From: Bradyrhizobium septentrionale
GTDB lineage: Bacteria; Pseudomonadota; Alphaproteobacteria; Rhizobiales; Xanthobacteraceae
NCBI RefSeq assembly: GCF_011516645.4
Contig: NZ_CP088285.1
Location: 3,056,501 to 3,120,500 of the forward strand
Reading direction: 5' to 3'
Length of the DNA stretch: 64,000 nt
Shown in pieces: positions 28,734 to 36,752 of this stretch. Each line of letters begins with the position of its first letter. The stretch's first letter is position 1. The notes beneath the pieces are model-generated. The model was not told the origin of the DNA. It saw nothing but the letters and a program-made list of their open reading frames with translations, and did no database searches. The position numbers and the translations under genes were made by a program.

Positions 28734-28749
28734 CGGCCTATATAGGCCG
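28734..28749. promoter_or_regulatory. 16-bp perfect palindrome before gabD
   Basis: CGGCCTATATAGGCCG is a perfect dyad 67 bp before the gabD ATG. Its TATATA centre could serve as operator or as part of a promoter. No other function is apparent. Confidence 0.45.
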
Positions 28750-28774
28750 CGAATACCCCCAAGAGAAAATCCCG

Positions 28775-28805
28775 GGAAATTCGAGTAAATCCAAGGAAAT
28801 TCGAG
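28775..28805. repeat. Direct repeat GGAAATTCGAG x2 in the gabD leader
   Basis: Two copies of GGAAATTCGAG start 20 bp apart (28775 and 28795). The second runs into the ribosome-binding site GAGGAG. A protein bound here could block translation or transcription. Confidence 0.55.
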
Positions 28806-28815
28806 GAGTAACGTC

Positions 28816-30309
28816 ATGACCCCGCCCGTTGCCGCACGCGCCACGCAATCCGCAGCCTCCCTCCAGGACCGCCTGAAAGATCCGTCGCTGCTGCGCGACC
28901 GCTGCTACATCGACGGCGCCTGGGTCGGCACGCCAGAATTTGCCGTCAACAATCCGGCCACCGGCGCCGAACTGATCAAGATCCCGCAGCTCAGCGCCGA
29001 TGATGCGACCCGCGCCGTCGAGGCCGCCGAGCGCGCATTCCCGGCCTGGGCCAAGCTGACCGCCAAGCAGCGCTCCAACATCTTGCGCAAATGGTTCGAC
29101 CTGATCATCGCCAACCGCGAGGACCTCGCGCTGATCCTGACCTCCGAGCAGGGCAAACCGCTCGCCGAGGCGCTCGGTGAAGTCGATATCGGCGCGGCCT
29201 ATGTCGAATTCTTCGCGGAGGAAGCCCGCCGCGTCTATGGCGAGACCATCCCGACCCAGCGTCCGGATGCCCGCCTGCTCGCGATCCGGCAGCCGATCGG
29301 CGTCTGTGGCGCCATCACGCCGTGGAATTTCCCGAACTCGATGATCACGCGAAAAGTCTCGCCGGCGCTGGCCGCGGGTTGCACGGTGGTGCTGAAGCCC
29401 GCCAACGAGACGCCGCTGTCGGCGCTCGCGCTGGCTGTGCTGGCCGAGAAGGCCGGCGTGCCCAAGGGTGTGCTCAACATCGTCACCGGTGATGCGCCGC
29501 CGATCGGCAAGGTGCTGTGCGAACATCCGGCGGTGCGCTTCGTCGGCTTCACGGGTTCGACCAACGTCGGCAAGATCCTGTACCGGCAGGCGTCGGTCGG
29601 CGTGAAGAAGCTCGGCCTCGAGCTCGGCGGCAACGCGCCCTTCGTGGTGTTCGACGATGCCGATATCGATGCTGCCGTCGAAGGCGCCATCGTCTCGAAG
29701 TATCGCAACATGGGCCAGACCTGCGTCTGCGCCAATCGCATCTACGCCCAGGACAAGATCTACGATCAGTTCGTCGAGAAGCTGTCGAAGAAGGTCGCGG
29801 CGATGAAGATCGGTGACGGCACCGAGCAAGGCGTAACCCAGGGCCCGCTGATCAACATGAAAGCGATCGAGAAGGTCGAGCGCCATATTGCCGATGCCGT
29901 GAAGGGCGGCGCCAAGATCGTGACCGGCGGCAAGCGCTCGTCGCTCGGCCGCAGCTTCTTCGAGCCGACCGTGCTGTCGGATGTGCGGCCCGACGCGCTT
30001 GTTGCGCAGGAGGAAACCTTCGGTCCGCTCGCACCGGTGATCCGCTTCAAGGAAGAAGCCGACGTGATCGCGATGTGCAACGCCTCGCCGTTCGGCCTCG
30101 CTTCCTACTTCTATTCGCGCGACATCGGCCGCGTCTGGCGCGTCGCCGAAGCGCTGGAGTCGGGCATGGTCGGCGTCAACTCCGGCCTGATCACGACCGA
30201 GGTCGCACCGTTCGGCGGTGTCAAGGAAAGCGGCCTCGGCCGCGAAGGCTCGCGCCACGGCATGGATGAATATGTCGAGATCAAATACGTGATGATGGCG
30301 GGAGTCTAA
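28816..30309 (+). CDS. gabD: NAD(P)-dependent succinate-semialdehyde dehydrogenase
   Basis: An aldehyde dehydrogenase of 497 residues most like GabD, which oxidises succinate semialdehyde to succinate in GABA catabolism. TPWNFPNSMITRK, the catalytic Glu269 in LELGGNAPFVVFDDAD and Cys303 in NMGQTCVCANR mark the family; the second Cys two residues after the nucleophile is typical of SSADHs. The ATG at 28816 has GAGGAG 9 nt upstream. No GABA transaminase gene is adjacent, so the exact substrate is inferred from the protein alone. Confidence 0.92.
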   Translation: MTPPVAARATQSAASLQDRLKDPSLLRDRCYIDGAWVGTPEFAVNNPATGAELIKIPQLSADDATRAVEAAERAFPAWAKLTAKQRSNILRKWFDLIIANREDLALILTSEQGKPLAEALGEVDIGAAYVEFFAEEARRVYGETIPTQRPDARLLAIRQPIGVCGAITPWNFPNSMITRKVSPALAAGCTVVLKPANETPLSALALAVLAEKAGVPKGVLNIVTGDAPPIGKVLCEHPAVRFVGFTGSTNVGKILYRQASVGVKKLGLELGGNAPFVVFDDADIDAAVEGAIVSKYRNMGQTCVCANRIYAQDKIYDQFVEKLSKKVAAMKIGDGTEQGVTQGPLINMKAIEKVERHIADAVKGGAKIVTGGKRSSLGRSFFEPTVLSDVRPDALVAQEETFGPLAPVIRFKEEADVIAMCNASPFGLASYFYSRDIGRVWRVAEALESGMVGVNSGLITTEVAPFGGVKESGLGREGSRHGMDEYVEIKYVMMAGV

Positions 30310-30404
30310 CCCTTGTAACCCTTGCCGATCCGTCGTCCGGCGATTGTCGGGCGACGGAACTGCGACGTGATCGCGGCTCTCTCCGATGATTTCTGGACGC
30401 GATG

Positions 30405-32009
30405 CTACTCCGCCGCCAGCCCTGGTGGCGCTGGCGGCGTCCAGCATACGCAGCAATTCCGCCCTTGCGCCTTCGCCTGATACAGCGCCTGGTCGGCGGC
30501 GCTCATCAGAGCTTCCGTGCCGGCCATGCTGAGCGAGGCTTCGGCGATCCCGATGCTCGCCGTGATCTGGAACGGTGCATCACGCACGCGCAGCGTCTGG
30601 GAGGCGATGCGCTTGCGGACGCGCTCCGCAACGATCCTGGCGCGCGACAGATTCGTCTCCGGCAGCACGATGGCGAACTCCTCGCCGCCGACCCGGCCGA
30701 CAATGTCGGATTTCCGCTTGCCGTGCAGGCAGGCGCTGACCATCGCCTTGATCGCCTCGTCGCCGATGGCGTGGCCATAGCGGTCGTTGACGTCCTTGAA
30801 GTGATCGATGTCGACCGTCAGAACCGACATCGCGCGGTGGTAGCGCTGGAAACGGCTCCACTCGGCATCCAGCGTGAACAGGAACTGCCTCCTGTTGAAC
30901 AGACCGGTGAGCGGATCGGTGGTCGCGAGCCGCTCGAGCTGCTCCGCATTCCGGATCAAATCGGTGACGTCGTAATAGGTGATCATGCGGCCGCCACCGG
31001 CCATGGTGGTGCAATGCGCCCGGAGGCGGCGGCCGTCGGGGGTCTGCAGCTCGCGGACATGATCGCCTGCCTTGACCTCGGCGATCCGTTTGCTCGCAAA
31101 GCCCATGAGCTCTCTCGGCGATGCATCCGGATCGACCGCCCGCCGCGCGCGGGTGATCAACGAGGCATAGGTCGGGCGCGCCGCCGCCTCCTGCTCGTCG
31201 ATCTCCCAGAACAGCCGCACTTTTTGATTCATGAATGTCGCCCTGAGCTCGCTGTCGAGCAGCAGCACGCCGTCCTGCACGGTTTCCAGCGCGTCGCGCA
31301 GTGCCTTCAACTCATCCGACTGACGGACGATATCGGTGACCTCCATGTAGCTCAGCATCCGGCTGCCGTCGGGCAACGGCGTGCATTGCATGCGGATGAC
31401 GTCGCCCTTGCTGCGACGCAGATCGAGCTGAAAACTCTCGTTCCGCGCGACGCGCTCGATGCGCTCGGCGACATAGGCTTCGATCCGGTCTGCCGGTATG
31501 TCATAGGCGCCGGTATCTCGCCCGTGGAAGATCAGTTCGGCAAAGGATGGATGCCGGTCGGCGACCGCATCCGACAGCGCCCACATCCGCCGGAACGCCT
31601 GGTTGATGAAACGGGCATTCAGCCTCGGGTCGAGCAGAACGATGCCGAGCGGCACTTGATCGAGCGCCGCCCGCAGGGCCAGCATCTGGCGGCGCACGAC
31701 CTGATCTCCGCCATGCTCGCCTGATGCCTTCTCATTCGACGCGGCGGTGTCGGCGGCCTGCTGCAGTTCGAAAACGACCCCGATCTGCTTTTCGGATTGC
31801 CAGGTCCGCCTGCAGGCGAGCACCGCGCTTTCGCTGGCGATCGAGAGCTGGAAGTGCTCGGGAATCCCGAGCCCGCTTTCCAGTTCGATGGTCGCGCCAT
31901 CGTCGGTGATCCGGCGCACCACGCAATCGATCGCGGATTGGCCGAAGTTGAAGATGACCTTGGCGGCGAGCAGCGTGCGGCCGCGGATTTTGAGATTGGG
32001 TACGGACAT
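30405..32009 (-). CDS. PilZ-PAS-GGDEF diguanylate cyclase
   Basis: A 534-residue c-di-GMP synthase candidate. The N-terminal 100 residues resemble a PilZ domain (KIRGRTLLAAKVIFNFGQ; DGATIELESGLGIPEHFQL), although the RxxxR signature is not clear. Two PAS-like segments follow (LGIVLLDPRLNARFINQAFR; DGVLLLDSELRATFMNQKVR), then a GGDEF domain with the active GGEEF near residue 440. There are no membrane segments, so it is cytosolic. The ATG at 32009 is preferred over a TTG five codons upstream. It lies alone between gabD and the ABC-type gene. Confidence 0.92.
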   Translation of the reverse strand: MSVPNLKIRGRTLLAAKVIFNFGQSAIDCVVRRITDDGATIELESGLGIPEHFQLSIASESAVLACRRTWQSEKQIGVVFELQQAADTAASNEKASGEHGGDQVVRRQMLALRAALDQVPLGIVLLDPRLNARFINQAFRRMWALSDAVADRHPSFAELIFHGRDTGAYDIPADRIEAYVAERIERVARNESFQLDLRRSKGDVIRMQCTPLPDGSRMLSYMEVTDIVRQSDELKALRDALETVQDGVLLLDSELRATFMNQKVRLFWEIDEQEAAARPTYASLITRARRAVDPDASPRELMGFASKRIAEVKAGDHVRELQTPDGRRLRAHCTTMAGGGRMITYYDVTDLIRNAEQLERLATTDPLTGLFNRRQFLFTLDAEWSRFQRYHRAMSVLTVDIDHFKDVNDRYGHAIGDEAIKAMVSACLHGKRKSDIVGRVGGEEFAIVLPETNLSRARIVAERVRKRIASQTLRVRDAPFQITASIGIAEASLSMAGTEALMSAADQALYQAKAQGRNCCVCWTPPAPPGLAAE

Positions 32010-32205
32010 GGCGGCGTTTCCCAATGAGGAGCCGCTATTCGAAACTCACAGATGTTACAATGGCCCGAGGTTTCTTCTTGGGAGTTCGGTTCCTGCCTAA
32101 CATGCGGTTGACGGGAACCGGTGATTTCGCCGCAACAGTGCCGTGTTCGCGGGACGCGTCATTGCGAGACTGACCGGCTCCGTTCGGCCGCCGGATGGAG
32201 TGCCC

Positions 32206-33105
32206 TCACACGCCCTTGTCGTTCGGATTGGCGACCGCGTCCTTCAGCGGCGCGGTCATCGGGAAATTCAGGTTCACGTTCTTCGGCGGGATCGGCTGCG
32301 TGAACCATTTTGCGTAGAGCTGCTGGAATTCGTTGCTCTTCATCATGGCGACCAGCGTCTTGTCGACCAGCGCCTTGAACTCCGGATCGCCCTTGCGGAT
32401 GATCAGCCCGTAGGGCTCGGTGCGCAGGCTGTCGTCGATGATGCGCCAGTTTGCGGGGTTGGGGCTGCCCGCGATCAGGCTGGCGAGCAGGATGTCATCC
32501 ATCACGAAGGCATCGCTGCGCCCGGTGGTCAGTGCGAGGAACGAGGCGGCATGATCCGGCGTCAGGATATTCTTGGTCTGAAAGGTCTTCGCCTGGGCGC
32601 GCGCGCTCAACAGCCCGATCGAGGTCGAGCCTGAGGTCAGCGAGACCGGCCGGCCGGCGAGATCCTCGAAGCTCTTGATCGGCGCGTCCTTCTGCACCAC
32701 CGCGCGGATGCTCGACACGAAAATCGTGGTGCTGAAGGCCACCACCTTCTGCCGCTCCAGCGTGTTGGTGGCGGGACCGCAGACGATGTCGATGGTGCCG
32801 TTCTCGATCAGCGGGATCTGGGTCGAGAGTTGGATCGGCTGCAGCCTGGTCTGCAGCGCGGGCAGCTTGAGCTCGTCCTTCACCGCCTCGACGATCCGCG
32901 CGCAGAGGTCCATGGCGAAGCCGACTGGCTTCTGGTTGTCGTCGAGATAGGAGAACGGGACCGAGACGTCGCGGTGGCCGAGCCGGATCTCGCCGGCGTC
33001 GCGGATCTTGGCCAGCGTGCCGCCGGCCGACTGGGCCTGTGCCGGGGCGGATACCGCAATTGAAAGAAAAGCTATGCAGATCAATTGCTTGAAGGTCTGA
33101 TTCAT
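32206..33105 (-). CDS. Amino-acid ABC transporter periplasmic binding protein
   Basis: A family-3 solute-binding protein of 299 residues. The signal peptide MNQTFKQLICIAFLSIAVSA ends near APAQAQ. The mature part has GHRDVSVPFSYLDDNQKPVG and VCGPATNTLERQKVVAFS, typical of glutamate/aspartate (GltI) binders. No permease or ATPase gene is adjacent, so it is an orphan unless those are elsewhere. It is divergent from the GntR gene and probably shares its operator region. Confidence 0.9.
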   Translation of the reverse strand: MNQTFKQLICIAFLSIAVSAPAQAQSAGGTLAKIRDAGEIRLGHRDVSVPFSYLDDNQKPVGFAMDLCARIVEAVKDELKLPALQTRLQPIQLSTQIPLIENGTIDIVCGPATNTLERQKVVAFSTTIFVSSIRAVVQKDAPIKSFEDLAGRPVSLTSGSTSIGLLSARAQAKTFQTKNILTPDHAASFLALTTGRSDAFVMDDILLASLIAGSPNPANWRIIDDSLRTEPYGLIIRKGDPEFKALVDKTLVAMMKSNEFQQLYAKWFTQPIPPKNVNLNFPMTAPLKDAVANPNDKGV

Positions 33106-33149
33106 CAGGTGGGTCTCGATCGTCGGCAGCATTGGATACGATAAGGCCA

Positions 33150-33194
33150 GATTTTATACATGGCATTGCATAATCGGCAAATCGATTTTATACA
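33150..33194. promoter_or_regulatory. Candidate GntR operator/promoter region
   Basis: GATTTTATACA occurs twice in the same orientation, at 33150-33160 and 33184-33194, 34 bp apart (about three helical turns), in the 142-bp gap between the divergent binding-protein and GntR genes. TATACA and CATAAT are also -10-like. Repeated half-sites in a divergent gap fit autoregulation by the adjacent GntR protein. Confidence 0.5.
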
Positions 33195-33247
33195 ATCGTG
33201 ACCCGGTCGGATATCATGGCCGGGTCACCCAGCGAGAGAGCAGCCGG

Positions 33248-33943
33248 ATGGAACCTGCAACCGCAACAAGCCCTCGAGCGGCCGGACCGCACGGTTCCGC
33301 GCCGGATACCGTGCGCGAAGCGCTGCGGGCTGCGATCAGCTCGGGCGAGCTCGCGCCCGGATTGCAGCTGCGTCAGGACGAACTCGCCGCCCGGTTCGGG
33401 ACCAGCCGCATCCCGGTGCGCGAGGCGTTGCGCCAGCTCGAGGCCGAGGGCTTTGTCACGTTCCTGCCCAACCGCGGCGCGGTCGTCTCCGACCTGTCGG
33501 TCGACGAGGTGATCGAGCTGCTCGAGATCCGGATCGCGCTCGAATGTCATGCGTTGCGTTTGGCGATCCCCGCAATGGGCGAGATCGATCTCGAGCAGGC
33601 GACGAAAATCCTGCGCGCCTACGACACCGAACCTGATCCGGCGCAATGGGGCGCCTTCAACTGGAAATTCCACGCCACACTCTACGCGCCGTGCAATCGC
33701 CCGCGCCTGCTCTCAATGATCGAGGCGAATTACGGCCATGTCGGCCGCTTCACGCGGGCGCTGGTGTCGCAAGCGACCGGCAAGGAACGTCCGCAACGCG
33801 AGCATTACAAGTTGCTCGAATTCTGCCGCGACGGCGAGGCCAAGAAGGCCGTCCGGCTGCTGCGCGAGCATATCGAGGAAACGCAGAAGACGCTGCGCTC
33901 GGCGCAGCGTCAGGCGTTGCGCGATGCGGGCAGCTTCACCTGA
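33248..33943 (+). CDS. GntR-family regulator, FCD subfamily
   Basis: A 231-residue FadR-type repressor: a winged helix at about 20-85 (AISSGELAPGLQLRQDELAA and SRIPVREALRQLEAEGFV) and an all-helical FCD effector domain (about 95-220). FCD proteins usually bind an organic or amino acid and often a metal through Asp/His residues. The gene is divergent from the binding protein and 57 nt before the FAD oxidoreductase gene, so it probably controls both. Confidence 0.92.
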   Translation: MEPATATSPRAAGPHGSAPDTVREALRAAISSGELAPGLQLRQDELAARFGTSRIPVREALRQLEAEGFVTFLPNRGAVVSDLSVDEVIELLEIRIALECHALRLAIPAMGEIDLEQATKILRAYDTEPDPAQWGAFNWKFHATLYAPCNRPRLLSMIEANYGHVGRFTRALVSQATGKERPQREHYKLLEFCRDGEAKKAVRLLREHIEETQKTLRSAQRQALRDAGSFT

Positions 33944-34000
33944 TCGCTGGGACAATTTGAATCATCGCAGGTCCCGCTGCGGGCCTTTGGGAGACTCCGC

Positions 34001-35371
34001 GTGAAGACCAATGACGTCGAAATCCTGGTGATCGGTGCGGGTATTGTCGGCATCGCCACGGCCTATTACCTCGCGGTCGAGCACAAGCGCGCGCGTCTGC
34101 TCATCGTCGACGAGGGCCAGCCGATGGCATTGACCTCGGCGCAGTCGGGCGAGAATTACCGCAACTGGTGGCCGCACCCGACGATGGCCGACTTTACCAA
34201 TCACTCCACCGACCTGATGGAGGAGATCGCGCGCCGCAGCGGCAACCGCATCCACATGACGCGGCGCGGATATCTCCTGGTCACGCGCGAGGAGAGACCT
34301 GAAGAATTGCTGCAGCAATTACACGCCGGCTATGGCGAGCAGGCCGCAAAGCTGATCCGCATGCATGAAGGATCGAGTAGCGGCTATGTGCCGCCGCATT
34401 CGGCCGACTGGCACAGCGCGCCCGATGGTGTCGACGTCCTGCAGGGGCGCAATTTGATTCAGGCGCATTACCCGACCTTCGACAAGGAGGTCGCGACCGC
34501 GCTGCACATCCGCCGTGCCGGCGACATCAGTGGCCAGCAGCTCGGCCAGTATATGCTGGAGACCATGCGGCCGCTTGGTGCGCAATTCCAGCAGGCAAAA
34601 GTCGTCGGCATTGCGAAAACCGATCGCTTTGCCGTCGATGTGCTGGCCGATGGCGCGAGACGAACCATCAAGGCCGATATCATCGTCAATGCGGCCGGCC
34701 CGTTTGCCGCGCATGTGGCGGCGATGCATGGCGAGCAGCTTCCGATCGTCAACGTGCTGCAGCAGAAGATCGCGTTCGCCGACCGCAACCGCGCGGTCGA
34801 TCGCAAAATGCCGTTTGCGATCGATCTCGACGGCCAGACCCTGGCCTGGTCCGATGACGAGCGCGAGGCGCTTGCAGCTGCGCCGGAATTTTCGCGCCTG
34901 CTGCAGCCGATGCCGGGCAGCATCCATTGCCGGCCCGACGGCGGCGATAACGGCGAGTGGATCAAGCTCGGCTGGGCCTTCAATGCCGAGCAGACCACGG
35001 AGCCGGTCCGCGAGCCGGAGCTGAATCCCTATTTTCCCGAGGTGGTGCTGCGCGCGGCGAGCCGGCTGCAGCCACGGCTCGCGCACTATCTCGGCGCGCT
35101 GCCGCGCGACCGCGTGCATTATGGCGGCTACTATCCGATGGCGAAGGAGAACTGGCCGCTGATCGGGGCGGCCAAGACACCAGGCGTGTTCCTGGCCACC
35201 GCGCTGTCCGGCTACGGCACGATGGGCGCCTGCGCCACCGGCGATCTCTGTGCCCGCGCCGTCGTCGGCGCGCCCGTGCCGGCCTTCGCCCGCAGCCTTT
35301 CGCTCGCGCGCTACCAGGACAAGGCGCTGATGGACGAACTCGCGGCGAGCGAAAGCCGGGGATTGCTGTAG
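34001..35371 (+). CDS. FAD-dependent amine/amino-acid oxidoreductase (DAO family)
   Basis: A 456-residue flavoprotein. The dinucleotide motif VIGAGIVGIATAYYLAVEH starts at residue 10, and the C-terminal FAD segment ALSGYGTMGACATGDLCARA is present. It belongs to the D-amino-acid oxidase/sarcosine oxidase/GlyD-like fold, oxidising a C-N bond. The start is a GTG at 34001 with GGGAG 9 nt upstream. With the amino-acid binding protein and GntR regulator it suggests a pathway for taking up and oxidising an amino acid or amine. Substrate not known. Confidence 0.88.
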   Translation: MKTNDVEILVIGAGIVGIATAYYLAVEHKRARLLIVDEGQPMALTSAQSGENYRNWWPHPTMADFTNHSTDLMEEIARRSGNRIHMTRRGYLLVTREERPEELLQQLHAGYGEQAAKLIRMHEGSSSGYVPPHSADWHSAPDGVDVLQGRNLIQAHYPTFDKEVATALHIRRAGDISGQQLGQYMLETMRPLGAQFQQAKVVGIAKTDRFAVDVLADGARRTIKADIIVNAAGPFAAHVAAMHGEQLPIVNVLQQKIAFADRNRAVDRKMPFAIDLDGQTLAWSDDEREALAAAPEFSRLLQPMPGSIHCRPDGGDNGEWIKLGWAFNAEQTTEPVREPELNPYFPEVVLRAASRLQPRLAHYLGALPRDRVHYGGYYPMAKENWPLIGAAKTPGVFLATALSGYGTMGACATGDLCARAVVGAPVPAFARSLSLARYQDKALMDELAASESRGLL

Positions 35372-35388
35372 CGCATCCGCATGCTCGC

Positions 35389-35409
35389 TGCACCTCTCCC
35401 GCTTGCGGG
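35389..35409. repeat. Left part of the palindromic repeat split by ISAs1
   Basis: TGCACCTCTCCCGCTTGCGGG continues after the IS at 36594 as CGCTTGCGGGGGAGGTCGC. Rejoined, CTCCC-GCTTGCG-GGGAG makes the head of a large intergenic repeat that runs on to about 36720 (GGTGCGGGTGGGGG...CCCCCACCCG). Confidence 0.7.
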
Positions 35410-36593
35410 CAGGGGAATCGCATATGGATTTTTCTTGTGTTGAGGCTGAATAGGGATTCTTGAGGGAGGCAGTTTTTCGAAGGAGAAACGGCCATCTGCC
35501 TGGAAACCTGTTTTGGATCGGTTCCCGACCCCCGAGCCGGAAACGCGACGCATCGGTTGGGCGACCTGATCGTGATGATGGTCGCCGCGAGCCTGTGCGG
35601 GGCCGCGACAGCAACCGAATTTGCGTTGTTCGCGGAGACCCGCAGGGCTGTGCTGTCTCGCCTGATCGATTACGACGTGGCCCCCAGCCACGATACTTTC
35701 TCGCGGCTTTTGCGGCTGCTGGATCCGCGGGCGTTCGAGCAGGCTTTTGCGTCGTTTGCCGCGGGTTTTGCCCGGGCGCTCGGCGAATCCAGCGGCACGA
35801 CTGTGGCCACGCCAGACGAGGTGGTCGCGCTCGACGGCAAGGCCTTGCGGCGCGCCTATGAACAAGGCCAGCAGGCCTATCCGCCGCTGACGGTCTCGGC
35901 CTTCGCCACGCAAACCCGGCTTTGCCTTGCGGCCGCGTCGCCGACGGCGGCCGAGAACGAGATTGAGGCCGCCCTGAAGGTGATCGCGCTGATTGATCTG
36001 ACTGACAAGATCGTCACGGCCGACGCGCTGCATTGCCATCGCCGGATGGCCGAGGCGGTCGTCGAACAGAATGCGGACTATGTGCTGGCGCTGAAAGGCA
36101 ACCGTGGTCACTGGCACAAGGAAGCCGAGAGCCTGCTGGCACGAGCGCCCTCGCCACCGGTTGTCGAGCAGACGGAACGCGGTCATGGCCGCGACGAATG
36201 GCGGAAAGCTGAGGTGGTGCCGGTCGAGACCGCGCTGATGCCCGGCCATGCCGCCATCATCCGGATCACTTCCCGGCGTGATCGGTCCGAGCCGCTGACG
36301 CGCTTGTTCATGACCTCGCGCGTGTTCTCGCCGCAGCAGGCCCTCGACATCACGCGAGCCCATTGGCAGGTCGAGAACGGCCTGCACTGGATGCTTGATG
36401 TTCATCTCGCCGAGGATATGAACCGAGCTCGCAAGGACCACGCACCTGCCAACATCGCCATCCTCAAGCGAATCGCAAAAAATATCCTGCAGATGACCGA
36501 CCCGCCGAAGGTCCCTATCAGCCACCGCATCAAAAAATGCGCATGGAACGACGACTACCTCCTCAAAGCCCTGGCCCATATGCGATAGCCCTG
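35410..36593 (+). mobile_element. ISAs1-family insertion sequence, complete
   Basis: An 1184-bp element. The ends are imperfect inverted repeats: left CAGGGGAATCGCATATGG, right (reverse complement) CAGGGCTATCGCATATGG, 16 of 18 matching. It is flanked by a perfect 10-bp target duplication CGCTTGCGGG (35400-35409 and 36594-36603). One transposase gene fills it. The intact duplication means that insertion was fairly recent and no rearrangement followed. Confidence 0.9.
35494..36588 (+). CDS. ISAs1-family transposase
   Basis: A DDE transposase with the ISAs1 pattern: CFGSVPDPRAGNATHRLGDL at the N-terminus, ALDGKALRRA, then TADALHCHRRMAEAVVEQNA and the C-terminal HWQVENGLHWMLDV with the final Glu. 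A strong AAGGAG (35480-35485) is followed 8 nt later by ATC at 35494, where ATG is expected; CTG at 35500 and TTG at 35557 are the next candidates, but TTG would cut conserved residues. The stop overlaps the right terminal repeat. Translation may be weak or lost. Confidence 0.85.
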   Translation: MCLETCFGSVPDPRAGNATHRLGDLIVMMVAASLCGAATATEFALFAETRRAVLSRLIDYDVAPSHDTFSRLLRLLDPRAFEQAFASFAAGFARALGESSGTTVATPDEVVALDGKALRRAYEQGQQAYPPLTVSAFATQTRLCLAAASPTAAENEIEAALKVIALIDLTDKIVTADALHCHRRMAEAVVEQNADYVLALKGNRGHWHKEAESLLARAPSPPVVEQTERGHGRDEWRKAEVVPVETALMPGHAAIIRITSRRDRSEPLTRLFMTSRVFSPQQALDITRAHWQVENGLHWMLDVHLAEDMNRARKDHAPANIAILKRIAKNILQMTDPPKVPISHRIKKCAWNDDYLLKALAHMR

Positions 36594-36752
36594 CGCTTGC
36601 GGGGGAGGTCGCATCGCGTCGAAGGCGCGGTGCGGGTGGGGGCTCTCTCCACTGGGCGACTCGTGGTGAAACCCCCACCCGAACCCTCCCCGCGAGCGAG
36701 AGAGGGAGCCGAGTCCCGCCGTGGCCGGCAGCGAAACTCGCCAGGTCACTCG

